64,000 bases of DNA, from the NCBI GenBank assembly GCA_037892935.1, contig JAYXKI010000012.1, positions 1,178,001 to 1,242,000 on the forward strand. The letters are read 5' to 3'. Within the stretch, counting starts at the first letter, position 1, and the number at the start of each line of letters is the position of its first letter. A program made the position numbers and the translations under genes. Under the pieces are notes generated by a model that was given only the letters and a program-made list of their open reading frames with translations, was not told the origin of the DNA and ran no database searches. Below are positions 1-12,653 of the stretch, piece after piece. Source of the stretch: Phlebopus portentosus. Taxonomy: Eukaryota; Basidiomycota; Agaricomycetes; Boletales; Boletinellaceae.

Positions 1-1
1 G

Positions 2-3000
2 AATGAGCTTGCATGTGCATGTCTGATTCGTGCTCTTCCTGAGGACTATGCTTCCTTTTGCTCTGCAGTGCTCCTTATGAAGGAATTCAAGTGGAATAAC
101 CTTAAGGAGGCATTTGCCCAAGAGCAGCAGAACCGTCAAGAGCGCATTCAGCTTCAGCCCCAGGCCATGTTCATATCCACTAGTAGTGCTGTAAAGCCTA
201 TCTCCTCTCAAGGTGTCACTTGCACCTTCTGTGGTATTCCTAAGCACACAGAGGAGAACTGCTATATGAAGCAGGCAGCTTCTAAGGATGCACATGTTAG
301 GGCTAAGAAAAACAGGGAAGAGAAGAGGAGGAAGGGCAGGAAGGGCCAGAAGGCCCATGTTGCTCAACAAGATGAATCTGCTGAATCTGCTGAATTTGCT
401 GGCAATGCAAGTGCTCTTGACTACACCAATCCCCATTCACCTCTTATCCCAGATGCAGGAACTGACTGGATTGCTGACACAGGTGCCACTTGCCACATGA
501 CTCCACATCGTCATTGGTTCACCAAATACTCAACAAATCACACCCCTATTCGTTTAGCCAACAACCAAGTTATTTATTCAGTTGGCATTGGCACAGTGCG
601 CTTTCAGCCTGTAGTTGGTGGCAAACCTGGACAGTTACTTGAATTTGAGCATGTACTTCATGTTCCTGATCTCAGAAACAATCTCCTCTCAGTCCTGTAT
701 TTGACTCGTTCTAAATCATATGTTGTCACCATTCACCATAACAAGATGCTTTTCCATCGTCATGGAACAGTTCTTTTCACTGCAAACATCACCTCTTACA
801 ATGCAGCAACTCTCAATGGCCATATTGTCCCTACCATTGCTTATGCTGCATTCACCAGCACCTGTCCACTTGACACTACACTTTGGCACAGGCGCTTTGC
901 ACATCTCAATCATGGTGATGTAAACAGGTTGATGACTGAGGAGCTAGTCAAAGGAATGGTTGTCAAATCCAAGAGCACTCCAGATCCTATCTGTGAACCT
1001 TGCATTGCTGGCAAGCAGCACAGGTCTAATATCTCTTAACTTGCATCTCACAGAGCTTCTGGTCTCCTCCAATTGGTTCACTCAGATGTTCATGGTCCAT
1101 TGCCTGTCCAATCTAGACATGGCTTTAAATATTGGATCACCTTCATTGATGATTACAGCCGCTACTGGGCTGTTCTCCCATTGAAGAAGAAGAGTGATGC
1201 ATTTGCTGCCTTCAAGCAATTTAAGGCCTATGCAGAGAACCAGTTAGGAGTGAAGATCAAAGCCACTCGTGATGATAAAGGTGGAGAATATGTGTCTAAG
1301 GAATGGGACCAGTTCTGTATTACTGCAGGCATCCACAGACAGCACACTATTAGAGATGAACCTCATCAGAATGGTGTTGCAGAGCGTGCTAATAGGACAC
1401 TTGCAGAGGGCATTACTACTATGCTTAATGAAGCACACCTGCCCTCTAGCTTCTGGTGGGATGCAGTGGCAGCATTTGTACATGTACACAACCGCTCTCC
1501 CACCTCTGCTGTGTCTGCCAGTACACCCTATGAGCTCTGGTTCCAGTCAAAGCCAGATGTCTCTCACTTGCGTGTATTTGGATGCACCTCTTATGTGCTT
1601 GTGAAGAAAGATCAACACAAGCAGCTGCAGTCCCACACACAGAAATGTGTGTTCCTAGGCTACCCCTCTAACTATAAAGGCTGGTTGTTCTGGAATCCAC
1701 TTACCAGGAAGGAAGTCATTAGTGACTCTGCTCAATTTGATGAGAGAGTCTTCCCTGGTACATCTAGAAACCCAGTTGACTTGAGGGTGAATATGCCTAC
1801 ACAGACAGAAGACCTGCCAGAACAGGGGGGAGTAGAGGATGCTATTGATGTTCTGCCAGCTCCTCCTCCTCCACCTGCTTCTATGCATCCATCAGATCCT
1901 CCTATGCCTACACCTACACCTACACCTAGTCCTCCACCCAATCCATCACCTAGTCCTCCTTCACACAGTCCCCCACATCATCCTCCTTCACCAGCCACTC
2001 ATCCACCAAAGCATGAATACACTACTTCACCACTGTTATCTGAGCAGGCCTTAAAGAAACAAAGGCCTGCTTCTCCCTGGTGGCCAGATCCAATGTGGAG
2101 ACCTATTAGACGTCATACCACTGGCTGGTGGGATGTGGACTATGTTGGACAGCGCCTTCCCAGACGTGTGCCAGGCTCCCCTATTCTACCACAGCGCTTC
2201 AACTTCAACTCAGCAGAGCCAACTGTATCTGACACTGCACCTGATACTGCTTCTGATACTGACTCTGCAGCTCAGCCAGATGTTGTAGAGCAGCCAGAGC
2301 AGGATGTTGAGATGGACAGTGACTCACCTGATGAACTGGACATCATGTCAGAAGAGGAGTTGCAAGCTGAAGCACTGATGTTTGCTGGCCTAATGGATTT
2401 TGGTGCTAATGCAGGACTAGAGGACATCTATCTGTCTTATGAAGATGCTCTGGAATATGCATTCCAGTCATCTAATTGCACTGAGCATGTGTTCTCTGCA
2501 CAAGATGTGCAACACATCAGTCCTGAACCCTATCAGTGGAAGGACATCAAAGGACGTCCTGATGCAGACCTCTGGGAGAAAGCAGCTATAGAGGAATTTA
2601 TCAGTCTGATTGAGAATGGCACATTTGAACCAGTCAGACTACCTCCTGGCAGAAAGCCCATTGGATGCAGATGGGTGTTCAAGCTCAAGCGCAAGGCAGA
2701 TGGATCTGTAGACAGGTACAAGGCAAGGCTGGTAGCTAAGGGCTTCTCTCAGCAACCAGGTCTTGAGTTCTCTCAGGTGTTTGCCCCTACAGCCAAGTGG
2801 GCTGCACTTAGAGCCATCCTGGCAATAGCTGCATTTGAAGACCTTGAGCTCTATAGTGTTGACATCTCTACTGCTTTCCTCAATGGTGAGATGGAGCATG
2901 ATGTCTATATGAACCAGCCTGAAGGATTTGAGGACTACTTTGGCCCTAGATTTGTTCTCAAGCTGATCAAGTCAATTTATGGCCTTAAGCAGGCTGGCCA

Positions 3001-4084
3001 CCAATGGCACAAGAAGCTTGATTCAGTGATGAAGAGCATGGGCTTCAAGTTAGTGCGCTGTGATTACAGCATTTGGGTGTACAGCAGAGATGAAGTGCAT
3101 ATCATCATTCCAGTCTATGTTGATGACATGACCATTGCTGTAAAGTCTAAGCAGCAGTATGAGTCTGTCAGAGATGAACTAGCCAAGCACTTTAAACTGC
3201 ATGAGTTGGGCCCAACCTCATTCCTGCTAGGAGTCCATATTCAGAGAGACCGCTCCAAGCACTCTATCAGTCTGTCACAGAGACAGTATATTATTGATGT
3301 GCTAGAGCGCTTCAGCATGAGCAACTGTGGCACTGTTACTACTCCTCTCCCTGAGCAGAAGCTCAGCAAGGACATGGCTCCTAAGACCCCTGCAGAAACT
3401 GAATACATGAAGCAGGTGCCCTACAAGCAATTGGTTGGTGCACTCATGTACTTAGCTATTGCTACTAGGCCAGATATTGCCTATGCAGTTGGTGTCTTGG
3501 GACGCTTCAGTTCTAATCCTGGTCCAGCTCATTGGAAGGCAGCAAAGCATCTATGTCGCTATTTGCAGGGTACAAAGGATTTCAGGTTGACTTATGCACC
3601 TGATCCTAAGTCCTCTGAGCTGTTCACTACCTTCTGTGATGCTGACCATGGAGGAAATGAGGATAACAGACGGTCCACAAGTGGGATGGTTGTCAAGATG
3701 GGAACTGGTGCTATCAGCTGGGCTAGCAAGTTGCAGCCCTTTGTGACTCTATCCACCACTGAAGCAGAATACATTGCTGCTGTTAGTGTAGGACAAGAGA
3801 TTATGTGGCTGAGAAATCTCTTTACAGAGTTTGGCTACAAATTTGATGCACCCTCTTCCCTGTATATTGATAACCAGTCTGCTCTGTCTGTGGCAAACAA
3901 TCCTGAGCATCATGGACGCATGAAACACCTAGATCTGCGCTTCTACTGGTTGAGAGATGTTGTAGAGGCTGGTCATATCAAAGTGCATTACTTGCCTACT
4001 CAGACCATGCCAGCAGACATTATGACCAAAGCACTAAGCAGAGTAAAGGTGCAGGAGATGTGTAAGATGCTGGGATTATGTTGA
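2..4084 (+). pseudogene. Ty1/copia Gag-Pol polyprotein, copy 1 of tandem array (5' end outside window, one nonsense codon)
   Basis: Retrotransposon polyprotein for reverse transcription and integration in cytoplasmic particles. The window opens inside gag. In order one sees a CCHC zinc knuckle (CTFCGIPKHTEENC, about 227-263), protease DTGA (near 479-490), the GAG-pre-integrase HHCC region (LWHRRFAHLN ... CEPC), the integrase D-D-E core, a Pro-rich linker (about 1855-1990), RT with YVDD (near 3116-3127) and copia-type RNase H (FCDADHGG, TTEAEY). A TAA at 1037-1039 interrupts the frame just after the HHCC region; the intact minus-strand relative at 18643-23184 has Lys there. The frame is otherwise open to 4084, with the downstream part starting after the stop in the same frame. 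Sequence is almost identical to copy 2, which carries the same stop, so the two are duplicates of an already dead copy. It cannot make full-length Gag-Pol without readthrough. Confidence 0.93.
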
Positions 4085-4100
4085 AGGAAGAAGTGTCAGA

Positions 4101-4111
4101 TCAGGGGGGAG
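4101..4111 (+). other. Polypurine tract of copia copy 1
   Basis: A TCAGGGGGGAG run lies directly before the LTR start TGTTAG. In LTR elements this purine run resists RNase H and primes plus-strand synthesis. The same tract precedes the LTRs at 8654, 12654 and 15156 and, on the minus strand, at 18524-18538. Confidence 0.85.
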
Positions 4112-4311
4112 TGTTAGAAGTGTGATTCTGACACTCTTAGTATTTTGTAGTTTATTATTCTGTTTATATTCTTCCTTATGTCCGCTTTCTTGATCATGTG
4201 ATGCTTATGTAATCTCCTGTAAAAGCGGCACAGTCCATTGGTGAGTACTCTACATCAAGTGTACTCACCACTGGACTCAGTGGTCCCTTGCTGGATTTGT
4301 GTGATCTAACA
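4112..4311 (+). repeat. Copia LTR between array copies 1 and 2 (200 bp)
   Basis: The LTR runs from TGTTAGAAG to GATCTAACA (TG...CA ends inside a 6-bp inverted terminus TGTTAG/CTAACA). It serves as 3' LTR of copy 1 and 5' LTR of copy 2: only one LTR separates the two internal regions. After it comes gag-coding sequence (Leu-Glu-Glu-Phe-Glu-Asn region) at once, without leader or PBS. Confidence 0.9.
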
Positions 4312-4351
4312 CAAACTTGAGGAGTTTGAGAATGAGCTTACATGTGCATGT

Positions 4352-4560
4352 TGTTAGGATTATATAATCCTCAGCTTACTCAGACTATGAGTTATTCCCT
4401 GCTTAGTAGCAATTTGGACCCTGAACTCATAGGCTGGTAATGCCAATCTAAAGTGATTAACCTGGCTAGATAGCTTAGTGGTGAAAGCATCTGGTATATA
4501 CTCAGGAGATCCTAGGTTCAATCCCTAGTCTGGCCGGTCACCTGTTTTCAACTCTTAATA
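4352..4560 (+). mobile_element. 209-bp insert in gag carrying a tRNA-like module
   Basis: Compared with copy 1 (positions 2-35) and the intact copy, the gag sequence GTGCATGTCTGATT is split here. The 5-mer CATGT stands on both sides (4347-4351 and 4561-4565), as expected of a target duplication. The insert starts TGTTAGGATT and contains a short palindrome (AGGATTATATAATCCT). Its last third is a tRNA-like sequence. An LTR reading with TG...CA ends and a 3-bp TGT duplication is also possible. It could be a non-autonomous element, a SINE-like unit, or a captured tRNA locus; I do not recognise the family. Confidence 0.7.
4464..4535 (+). tRNA. tRNA-like sequence (72 nt, full cloverleaf, probably pseudo-tRNA or tRNA-derived repeat)
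   Basis: The 72 nt fit the canonical geometry exactly: acceptor GGCTAGA/TCTGGCC (7 bp, one G-U), D-stem GCTT/AAGC, anticodon stem TCTGG/TCAGG (two G-U), variable loop of 5, T-stem CTAGG/CCTAG with loop TTCAATC. A-box (TAGCTTAGTGG) and B-box (GGTTCAATCCC) are both present, and a TTTT run, the Pol III terminator, follows at 4545-4548. The anticodon position reads TAT (Ile-like), but position 33, an invariant U in working tRNAs, is A. I therefore favour a tRNA-derived repeat or pseudogene over a working tRNA. Confidence 0.6.
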
Positions 4561-7500
4561 CATGTCTGATTCGTGCTCTTCCTGAGGACTATGCTTCCTT
4601 TCGCTCTGCAGTGCTCCTTATGAAGGAATTTAAGTGGAATAACCTTAAGGAGGCATTTGCCCAAGAGCAGCAGAACCGTCAAGAGCGCATTCAGCTTCAG
4701 CCCCAGGCCATGTTCATATCCACTAGTAGTGCTGTAAAGCCTATCTCCTCTCAAGGTGTCACTTGCACCTTCTGTGGTATTCCTAAGCACACAGAGGAGA
4801 ACTGCTATATGAAGCAGGCAGCTTCTAAGGATGCACATGTTAGGGCTAAGAAAAACAGGGAAGAGAAGAGGAGGAAGGGCAGGAAGGGCCAGAAGGCCCA
4901 TGTTGCTCAACAAGATGAATCTGCTGAATCTGCTGAATTTGCTGGCAATGCAAGTGCTCTTGACTACACCAATCCCCATTCACCTCTTATCCCAGATGCA
5001 GGAACTGACTGGATTGCTGACACAGGTGCCACTTGCCACATGACTCCACATCGTCATTGGTTCACCAAATACTCAACAAATCACACCCCTATTCGTTTAG
5101 CCAACAACCAAGTTATTTATTCAGTTGGCATTGGCACAGTGCGCTTTCAGCCTGTAGTTGGTGGCAAACCTGGACAGTTACTTGAATTTGAGCATGTACT
5201 TCATGTTCCTGATCTCAGAAACAATCTCCTCTCAGTCCTGTATTTGACTCGTTCTAAATCATATGTTGTCACCATTCACCATAACAAGATGCTTTTCCAT
5301 CGTCATGGAACAGTTCTTTTCACTGCAAACATCACCTCTTACAATGCAGCAACTCTCAATGGCCATATTGTCCCTACCATTGCTTATGCTGCATTCACCA
5401 GCACCTGTCCACTTGACACTACACTTTGGCACAGGCGCTTTGCACATCTCAATCATGGTGATGTAAACAGGTTGATGACTGAGGAGCTAGTCAAAGGAAT
5501 GGTTGTCAAATCCAAGAGCACTCCAGATCCTATCTGTGAACCTTGCATTGCTGGCAAGCAGCACAGGTCTAATATCTCTTAACTTGCATCTCACAGAGCT
5601 TCTGGTCTCCTCCAATTGGTTCACTCAGATGTTCATGGTCCATTGCCTGTCCAATCTAGACATGGCTTTAAATATTGGATCACCTTCATTGATGATTACA
5701 GCCGCTACTGGGCTGTTCTCCCATTGAAGAAGAAGAGTGATGCATTTGCTGCCTTCAAGCAATTTAAGGCCTATGCAGAGAACCAGTTAGGAGTGAAGAT
5801 CAAAGCCACTCGTGATGATAAAGGTGGAGAATATGTGTCTAAGGAATGGGACCAGTTCTGTATTACTGCAGGCATCCACAGACAGCACACTATTAGAGAT
5901 GAACCTCATCAGAATGGTGTTGCAGAGCGTGCTAATAGGACACTTGCAGAGGGCATTACTACTATGCTTAATGAAGCACACCTGCCCTCTAGCTTCTGGT
6001 GGGATGCAGTGGCAGCATTTGTACATGTACACAACCGCTCTCCCACCTCTGCTGTGTCTGCCAGTACACCCTATGAGCTCTGGTTCCAGTCAAAGCCAGA
6101 TGTCTCTCACTTGCGTGTATTTGGATGCACCTCTTATGTGCTTGTGAAGAAAGATCAACACAAGCAGCTGCAGTCCCACACACAGAAATGTGTGTTCCTA
6201 GGCTACCCCTCTAACTATAAAGGCTGGTTGTTCTGGAATCCACTTACCAGGAAGGAAGTCATTAGTGACTCTGCTCAATTTGATGAGAGAGTCTTCCCTG
6301 GTACATCTAGAAACCCAGTTGACTTGAGGGTGAATATGCCTACACAGACAGAAGACCTGCCAGAACAGGGGGAGTAGAGGATGCTATTGATGTTCTGCCA
6401 GCTCCTCCTCCTCCACCTGCTTCTATGCATCCATCAGATCCTCCTATGCCTACACCTACACCTACACCTAGTCCTCCACCCAATCCATCACCTAGTCCTC
6501 CTTCACACAGTCCCCCACATCATCCTCCTTCACCAGCCACTCATCCACCAAAGCATGAATACACTACTTCACCACTGTTATCTGAGCAGGCCTTAAAGAA
6601 ACAAAGGCCTGCTTCTCCCTGGTGGCCAGATCCAATGTGGAGACCTATTAGACGTCATACCACTGGCTGGTGGGATGTGGACTATGTTGGACAGCGCCTT
6701 CCCAGACGTGTGCCAGGCTCCCCTATTCTACCACAGCGCTTCAACTTCAACTCAGCAGAGCCAACTGTATCTGACACTGCACCTGATACTGCTTCTGATA
6801 CTGACTCTGCAGCTCAGCCAGATGTTGTAGAGCAGCCAGAGCAGGATGTTGAGATGGACAGTGACTCACCTGATGAACTGGACATCATGTCAGAAGAGGA
6901 GTTGCAAGCTGAAGCACTGATGTTTGCTGGCCTAATGGATTTTGGTGCTAATGCAGGACTAGAGGACATCTATCTGTCTTATGAAGATGCTCTGGAATAT
7001 GCATTCCAGTCATCTAATTGCACTGAGCATGTGTTCTCTGCACAAGATGTGCAACACATCAGTCCTGAACCCTATCAGTGGAAGGACATCAAAGGACGTC
7101 CTGATGCAGACCTCTGGGAGAAAGCAGCTATAGAGGAATTTATCAGTCTGATTGAGAATGGCACATTTGAACCAGTCAGACTACCTCCTGGCAGAAAGCC
7201 CATTGGATGCAGATGGGTGTTCAAGCTCAAGCGCAAGGCAGATGGATCTGTAGACAGGTACAAGGCAAGGCTGGTAGCTAAGGGCTTCTCTCAGCAACCA
7301 GGTCTTGAGTTCTCTCAGGTGTTTGCCCCTACAGCCAAGTGGGCTGCACTTAGAGCCATCCTGGCAATAGCTGCATTTGAAGACCTTGAGCTCTATAGTG
7401 TTGACATCTCTACTGCTTTCCTCAATGGTGAGATGGAGCATGATGTCTATATGAACCAGCCTGAAGGATTTGAGGACTACTTTGGCCCTAGATTTGTTCT

Positions 7501-8626
7501 CAAGCTGATCAAGTCAATTTATGGCCTTAAGCAGGCTGGCCACCAATGGCACAAGAAGCTTGATTCAGTGATGAAGAGCATGGGCTTCAAGTTAGTGCGC
7601 TGTGATTACAGCATTTGGGTGTACAGCAGAGATGAAGTGCATATCATCATTCCAGTCTATGTTGATGACATGACCATTGCTGTAAAGTCTAAGCAGCAGT
7701 ATGAGTCTGTCAGAGATGAACTAGCCAAGCACTTTAAACTGCATGAGTTGGGCCCAACCTCATTCCTGCTAGGAGTCCATATTCAGAGAGACCGCTCCAA
7801 GCACTCTATCAGTCTGTCACAGAGACAGTATATTATTGATGTGCTAGAGCGCTTCAGCATGAGCAACTGTGGCACTGTTACTACTCCTCTCCCTGAGCAG
7901 AAGCTCAGCAAGGACATGGCTCCTAAGACCCCTGCAGAAACTGAATACATGAAGCAGGTGCCCTACAAGCAATTGGTTGGTGCACTCATGTACTTAGCTA
8001 TTGCTACTAGGCCAGATATTGCCTATGCAGTTGGTGTCTTGGGACGCTTCAGTTCTAATCCTGGTCCAGCTCATTGGAAGGCAGCAAAGCATCTATGTCG
8101 CTATTTGCAGGGTACAAAGGATTTCAGGTTGACTTATGCACCTGATCCTAAGTCCTCTGAGCTGTTCACTACCTTCTGTGATGCTGACCATGGAGGAAAT
8201 GAGGATAACAGACGGTCCACAAGTGGGATGGTTGTCAAGATGGGAACTGGTGCTATCAGCTGGGCTAGCAAGTTGCAGCCCTTTGTGACTCTATCCACCA
8301 CTGAAGCAGAATACATTGCTGCTGTTAGTGTAGGACAAGAGATTATGTGGCTGAGAAATCTCTTTACAGAGTTTGGCTACAAATTTGATGCACCCTCTTC
8401 CCTGTATATTGATAACCAGTCTGCTCTGTCTGTGGCAAACAATCCTGAGCATCATGGACGCATGAAACACCTAGATCTGCGCTTCTACTGGTTGAGAGAT
8501 GTTGTAGAGGCTGGTCATATCAAAGTGCATTACTTGCCTACTCAGACCATGCCAGCAGACATTATGACCAAAGCACTAAGCAGAGTAAAGGTGCAGGAGA
8601 TGTGTAAGATGCTGGGATTATGTTGA
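4561..8626 (+). pseudogene. Ty1/copia Gag-Pol, copy 2 of tandem array (nonsense codon plus frameshift)
   Basis: This is the same polyprotein as copy 1, offset by 4543 bp. A 40-bp piece of gag (4312-4351) lies between the LTR and the insert, and the frame resumes after the insert. It shares the TAA after the HHCC region (5580-5582). It also has five instead of six G residues at 6368-6372, which shifts the frame before the Pro-rich linker so that the upstream frame ends at 6375-6377. RT and RNase H are open again from about 6425 to 8626. The 5' leader, PBS and about the first 137 gag codons are absent, so this unit could not be mobilised on its own. The near identity to copy 1 means a young duplication or an assembly effect. 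Confidence 0.93.
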
Positions 8627-8653
8627 AGGAAGAAGTGTCAGATCAGGGGGGAG

Positions 8654-8853
8654 TGTTAGAAGTGTGATTCTGACACTCTTAGTATTTTGTAGTTTATTAT
8701 TCTGTTTATATTCTTCCTTATGTCCGCTTTCTTGATCATGTGATGCTTATGTAATCTCCTGTAAAAGCGGCACAGTCCATTGGTGAGTACTCTACATCAA
8801 GTGTACTCACCACTGGACTCAGTGGTCCCTTGCTGGATTTGTGTGATCTAACA
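8654..8853 (+). repeat. Copia LTR between array copies 2 and 3 (200 bp)
   Basis: Same ends and length as the LTR at 4112-4311, and apparently the same sequence by eye. It is again a single LTR shared by two units and followed directly by internal gag sequence. Confidence 0.9.
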
Positions 8854-8893
8854 CAAACTTGAGGAGTTTGAGAATGAGCTTACATGTGCATGT

Positions 8894-9102
8894 TGTTAGG
8901 ATTATATAATCCTCAGCTTACTCAGACTATGAGTTATTCCCTGCTTAGTAGCAATTTGGACCCTGAACTCATAGGCTGGTAATGCCAATCTAAAGTGATT
9001 AACCTGGCTAGATAGCTTAGTGGTGAAAGCATCTGGTATATACTCAGGAGATCCTAGGTTCAATCCCTAGTCTGGCCGGTCACCTGTTTTCAACTCTTAA
9101 TA
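8894..9102 (+). mobile_element. Second copy of the 209-bp tRNA-bearing insert
   Basis: Identical position and sequence to 4352-4560, again flanked by CATGT. The insertion therefore happened once in an ancestral unit and was then copied by duplication of the unit. Confidence 0.7.
9006..9077 (+). tRNA. tRNA-like sequence, duplicate of 4464-4535
   Basis: The same 72-nt cloverleaf, A33 instead of U33, and the same downstream TTTT. It is a copy made by the array duplication, not an independent locus. Confidence 0.55.
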
Positions 9103-12100
9103 CATGTCTGATTCGTGCTCTTCCTGAGGACTATGCTTCCTTTCGCTCTGCAGTGCTCCTTATGAAGGAATTTAAGTGGAATAACCTTAAGGAGGCATTT
9201 GCCCAAGAGCAGCAGAACCGTCAAGAGCGCATTCAGCTTCAGCCCCAGGCCATGTTCACATCCACTAGTAGTGCTGTAAAGCCCATCTCCTCTCAAGGTG
9301 TCACTTGCACCTTCTGTGGTATTCTTAAGCACACAGAGGAGAACTGCTATATGAAGCAGGCAGCTTCTAAGGATGCACATGTCAGGGCTAAGAAGAACAG
9401 GGAAGAGAAGAGGAGGAAGGGCAGAAAGGGCCAGAAGGCCCATGTTGCTCAACAAGATGAATCTGCTGAATCTGCTGAATTTGCTGGCAATGCAAGTGCT
9501 CTTGACTACACCAATCCTCATTCACCTCTTATCCCAGATGCAGGAACTGACTGGATTGCTGACACAGGTGCCACTTGCCACATGACTCCACATCGTCATT
9601 GGTTCACCAAATACTCAACAAATCACACCCCTATTTGTTTAGCCAACAACCAAGTTATTTATTCAGTTGGCATTGGCACAGTGCGCTTTCAGCCTGTAGT
9701 TGGTGGCAAACCTGGACAGTTACTTGAATTTGAGCATGTACTTCATGTTCCTGATCTCAGAAACAATCTCCTCTCAGTCCTGTATTTGACTCGTTCCAAA
9801 TCATATGTTGTCACCATTCACCATAACAAGATGCTTTTCCATCGTCATGGAACAGTTCTTTTCACTGCAAACATCACCTCTTACAATGCAGCAACTCTCA
9901 ATGGCCATATTGTCCCTACCATTGCTTATGCTGCATTCACCAGCACCTGTCCACTTGACACTATGCTTAATGAAGCACACCTGCCTTCTAGCTTCTGGTG
10001 GGATGCAGTGGCAGCATTTGTACATGTACACAACTGCTCTCCCACCTCTGCTGTGTCTGCCAGTACACCCTATGAGCTCTGGTTCCAGTCAAAGCCAGAT
10101 GTCTCTCACTTGCGTGTATTTGGATGCACCTCTTATGTGCTTGTGAAGAAAGATCAACACAAGCAGCTGCAGTCCCACACACAGAAATGTGTGTTTCTAG
10201 GCTATCCCTCTAACTATAAAGGCTGGTTGTTCTGGAATCCACTTACCAGGAAGGAAGTCATTAGTGACTCTGCTCAATTTGATGAGAGAGTCTTCCCTGG
10301 TACATCTAGAAACCCAGTTGACTTGAGGGTAAATATGTCTATACAGACAGAAGACCTGCCAGAACAGGGGGGAGTAGAGGATGCTATTGATGTTCTGCCA
10401 GCTCCTCCTCCTCCACCTGCTCCTATGCATCCAGCAGATCCTCCTATGCCTACACCTACACCTACACCTAGTCCTCCATCTAATCCATCACCTAGTCCTC
10501 CTTCACACAGTCCCCCACATCATCCTCCTTCACCAGCCACTCATCCACCAAAGCGTGAACACACTACTTCACCACTGCTATCTGAGCAGGCCTTAAAGAA
10601 ACAAAGGCCTGCTTCTCCCTGGTGGCCAGATCCAATGTGGAGACCTATTAGACGTCATACCACTGGCTGGTGGGATGTGGACTATGTTGGACAGCGCCTT
10701 CCTAGACATGTGCCAGGCTCCCCTATTCCACCACAGCGCTTCAACTTCAACTCAGCAGAGCCAACTGTATCTGACACTGCACCTGACACTGCTTCTGATA
10801 CTGACTCTGCAGCTCAGCCAGATGTTGTAGAGCAGCCAGAGCAGGATGTTGAGATGGACAGTGACTCACCTGATGAACTGGACATCATGTCAGAAGAGGA
10901 GTTGCAAGCTGAAGCACTGATGTTTGCTGGCCTAATGGATTTTGGTGCTAATGCAGGACTAGAGGACATCTATCTGTCTTATGAAGATGCTCTGGAATAT
11001 GCATTTCAGTCATCTAATTGCGCTGAGCATGTGTTCTCTGCACAAGATGTGCAACACATCAGTCCTGAACCCTATCAATGGAAGGACATTAAAGGACGTC
11101 CTGATGCAGACCTCTGGGAGAAAGCAGCCATGGAGGAATTTATCAGTCTGATTGAGAATGGCACATTTGAACCAGTCAGACTACCTCCTGGCAGAAAGCC
11201 TATTGGATGCAGATGGGTGTTCAAGCTCAAGCGCAAGGCAGATGGATCTGTAGACAGGTACAAGGCAAGGCTGGTAGTTAAGGGCTTCTCTCAGCAACCA
11301 GGTCTTGAGTTCTCTCAGGTGTTTGCCCCTACAGCCAAGTGGGCTGCACTTAGAGCCATCCTGGCAATAGCTGCATTTGAAGACCTTGAGCTGTATAGTA
11401 TTGATATCTCTACTGCTTTCCTCAATGGTGAGATGGAGCATGATGTCTACATGACTCAGCCTGAAGGATTTGAGGACTACTTTGGCCCTGGATTTGTTCT
11501 CAAGCTGATCAAGTCAATTTATGGCCTTAAGCAGGCTGGCCACCAATGGCACAAGAAGCTTGATTCAGTGATGAAGAGCATGGGCTTCAAGTTAGTGCGC
11601 TGTGATTACAGCATTTGGGTGTACAGCAGAGATGAAGTGCATATCATCATTCCAGTCTATGTTGATGACATGACCATTGCTGTAAAGTCTAAGCAGCAGT
11701 ATGAGTCTGTCAGAGATGAACTAGCCAAGCACTTTAAACTGCATGAGTTGGGCCCAACCTCATTCCTGCTAGGAGTCCATATTCAGAGAGACCGCTCCAA
11801 GCACTCTATCAGTCTGTCACAGAGACAGTATATTATTGATGTGCTAGAGCGCTTCAGCATGAGCAACTGTGGCACTGTTACTACTCCTCTCCCTGAGCAG
11901 AAGCTCAGCAAGAACATGGCTCCTAAGACCTCTGCAGAAACTGAATACATGAAGCAGGTGCCCTACAAGCAATTGGTTGGTGCACTCATGTACTTAGCTA
12001 TTGCTACTAGGCCAGATATTGCCTATGCAGTTGGTGTCTTGGGACGCTTCAGTTTTAATCCTGGTCCAGCTCATTGGAAGGCAGCAAAGCATCTATGTCG

Positions 12101-12626
12101 CTATTTGCAGGGTACAAAAGATTTCAGGTTGACTTATGCACCTGATCCTAAGTCCTCTGAGCTGTTCACTACCTTCTGTGATGCTGACCATGGAGGAAAT
12201 GAGGATAATAGACGGTCCACAAGTGGGATGGTTGTCAAGATGGGAACTGGTGCTATCAGCTGGGCTAGCAAGTTGCAGCCCTTTGTGACTCTATCTACCA
12301 CTGAAGCAGAATACATTGCTGCTGTTAGTGCAGGACAAGAGATTATGTGGCTGAGAAATCTCTTTACAGAGTTTGGCTACAAATTTGATGCACCCTCTTC
12401 TCTGTACATTGATAACTAGTCTGCTCTGTCTGTGGCAAACAATCCTGAGCATCATGGACGCATGAAACACCTAGATCTGCGCTTCTACTGGTTGAGAGAT
12501 GTTGTAGAGGCTAGTCATATCAAAGTGCATTACTTGCCCACTCAGACCATGCCAGCAGACATTATGACCAAAGCACTAAGCAGAGTAAAGGTGCAGGAGA
12601 TGTGTAAGATGCTGGGATTATGTTGA
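9103..12626 (+). pseudogene. Ty1/copia Gag-Pol, copy 3 of tandem array (integrase core deleted in frame; late stop)
   Basis: Start to end this unit is 543 bp shorter than copy 1. The missing part runs from the GAG-pre-integrase motif through the integrase catalytic core; the junction (about 9960-9963) shows a 4-bp microhomology (ACTA). As 543 is divisible by 3, the frame stays open from gag into RT and RNase H for more than 1000 codons. A C-to-T change makes a TAG at 12417-12419 (Gln in the other copies) near the RNase H end. Zinc knuckle, protease DTGA and RT YVDD are present. It does not carry the TAA of copies 1 and 2, whose site lies in the deleted part, and differs from them by scattered substitutions. 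It can encode no active integrase. Confidence 0.92.
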
Positions 12627-12653
12627 AGGAAGAAGTGTCAGATCAGGGGGGAG

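Noticed and set aside
4464..4535. A working tRNA-Ile gene
   Set aside because: The cloverleaf is complete, but U33 is replaced by A and the sequence sits in a transposed insert; kept as tRNA-like only.
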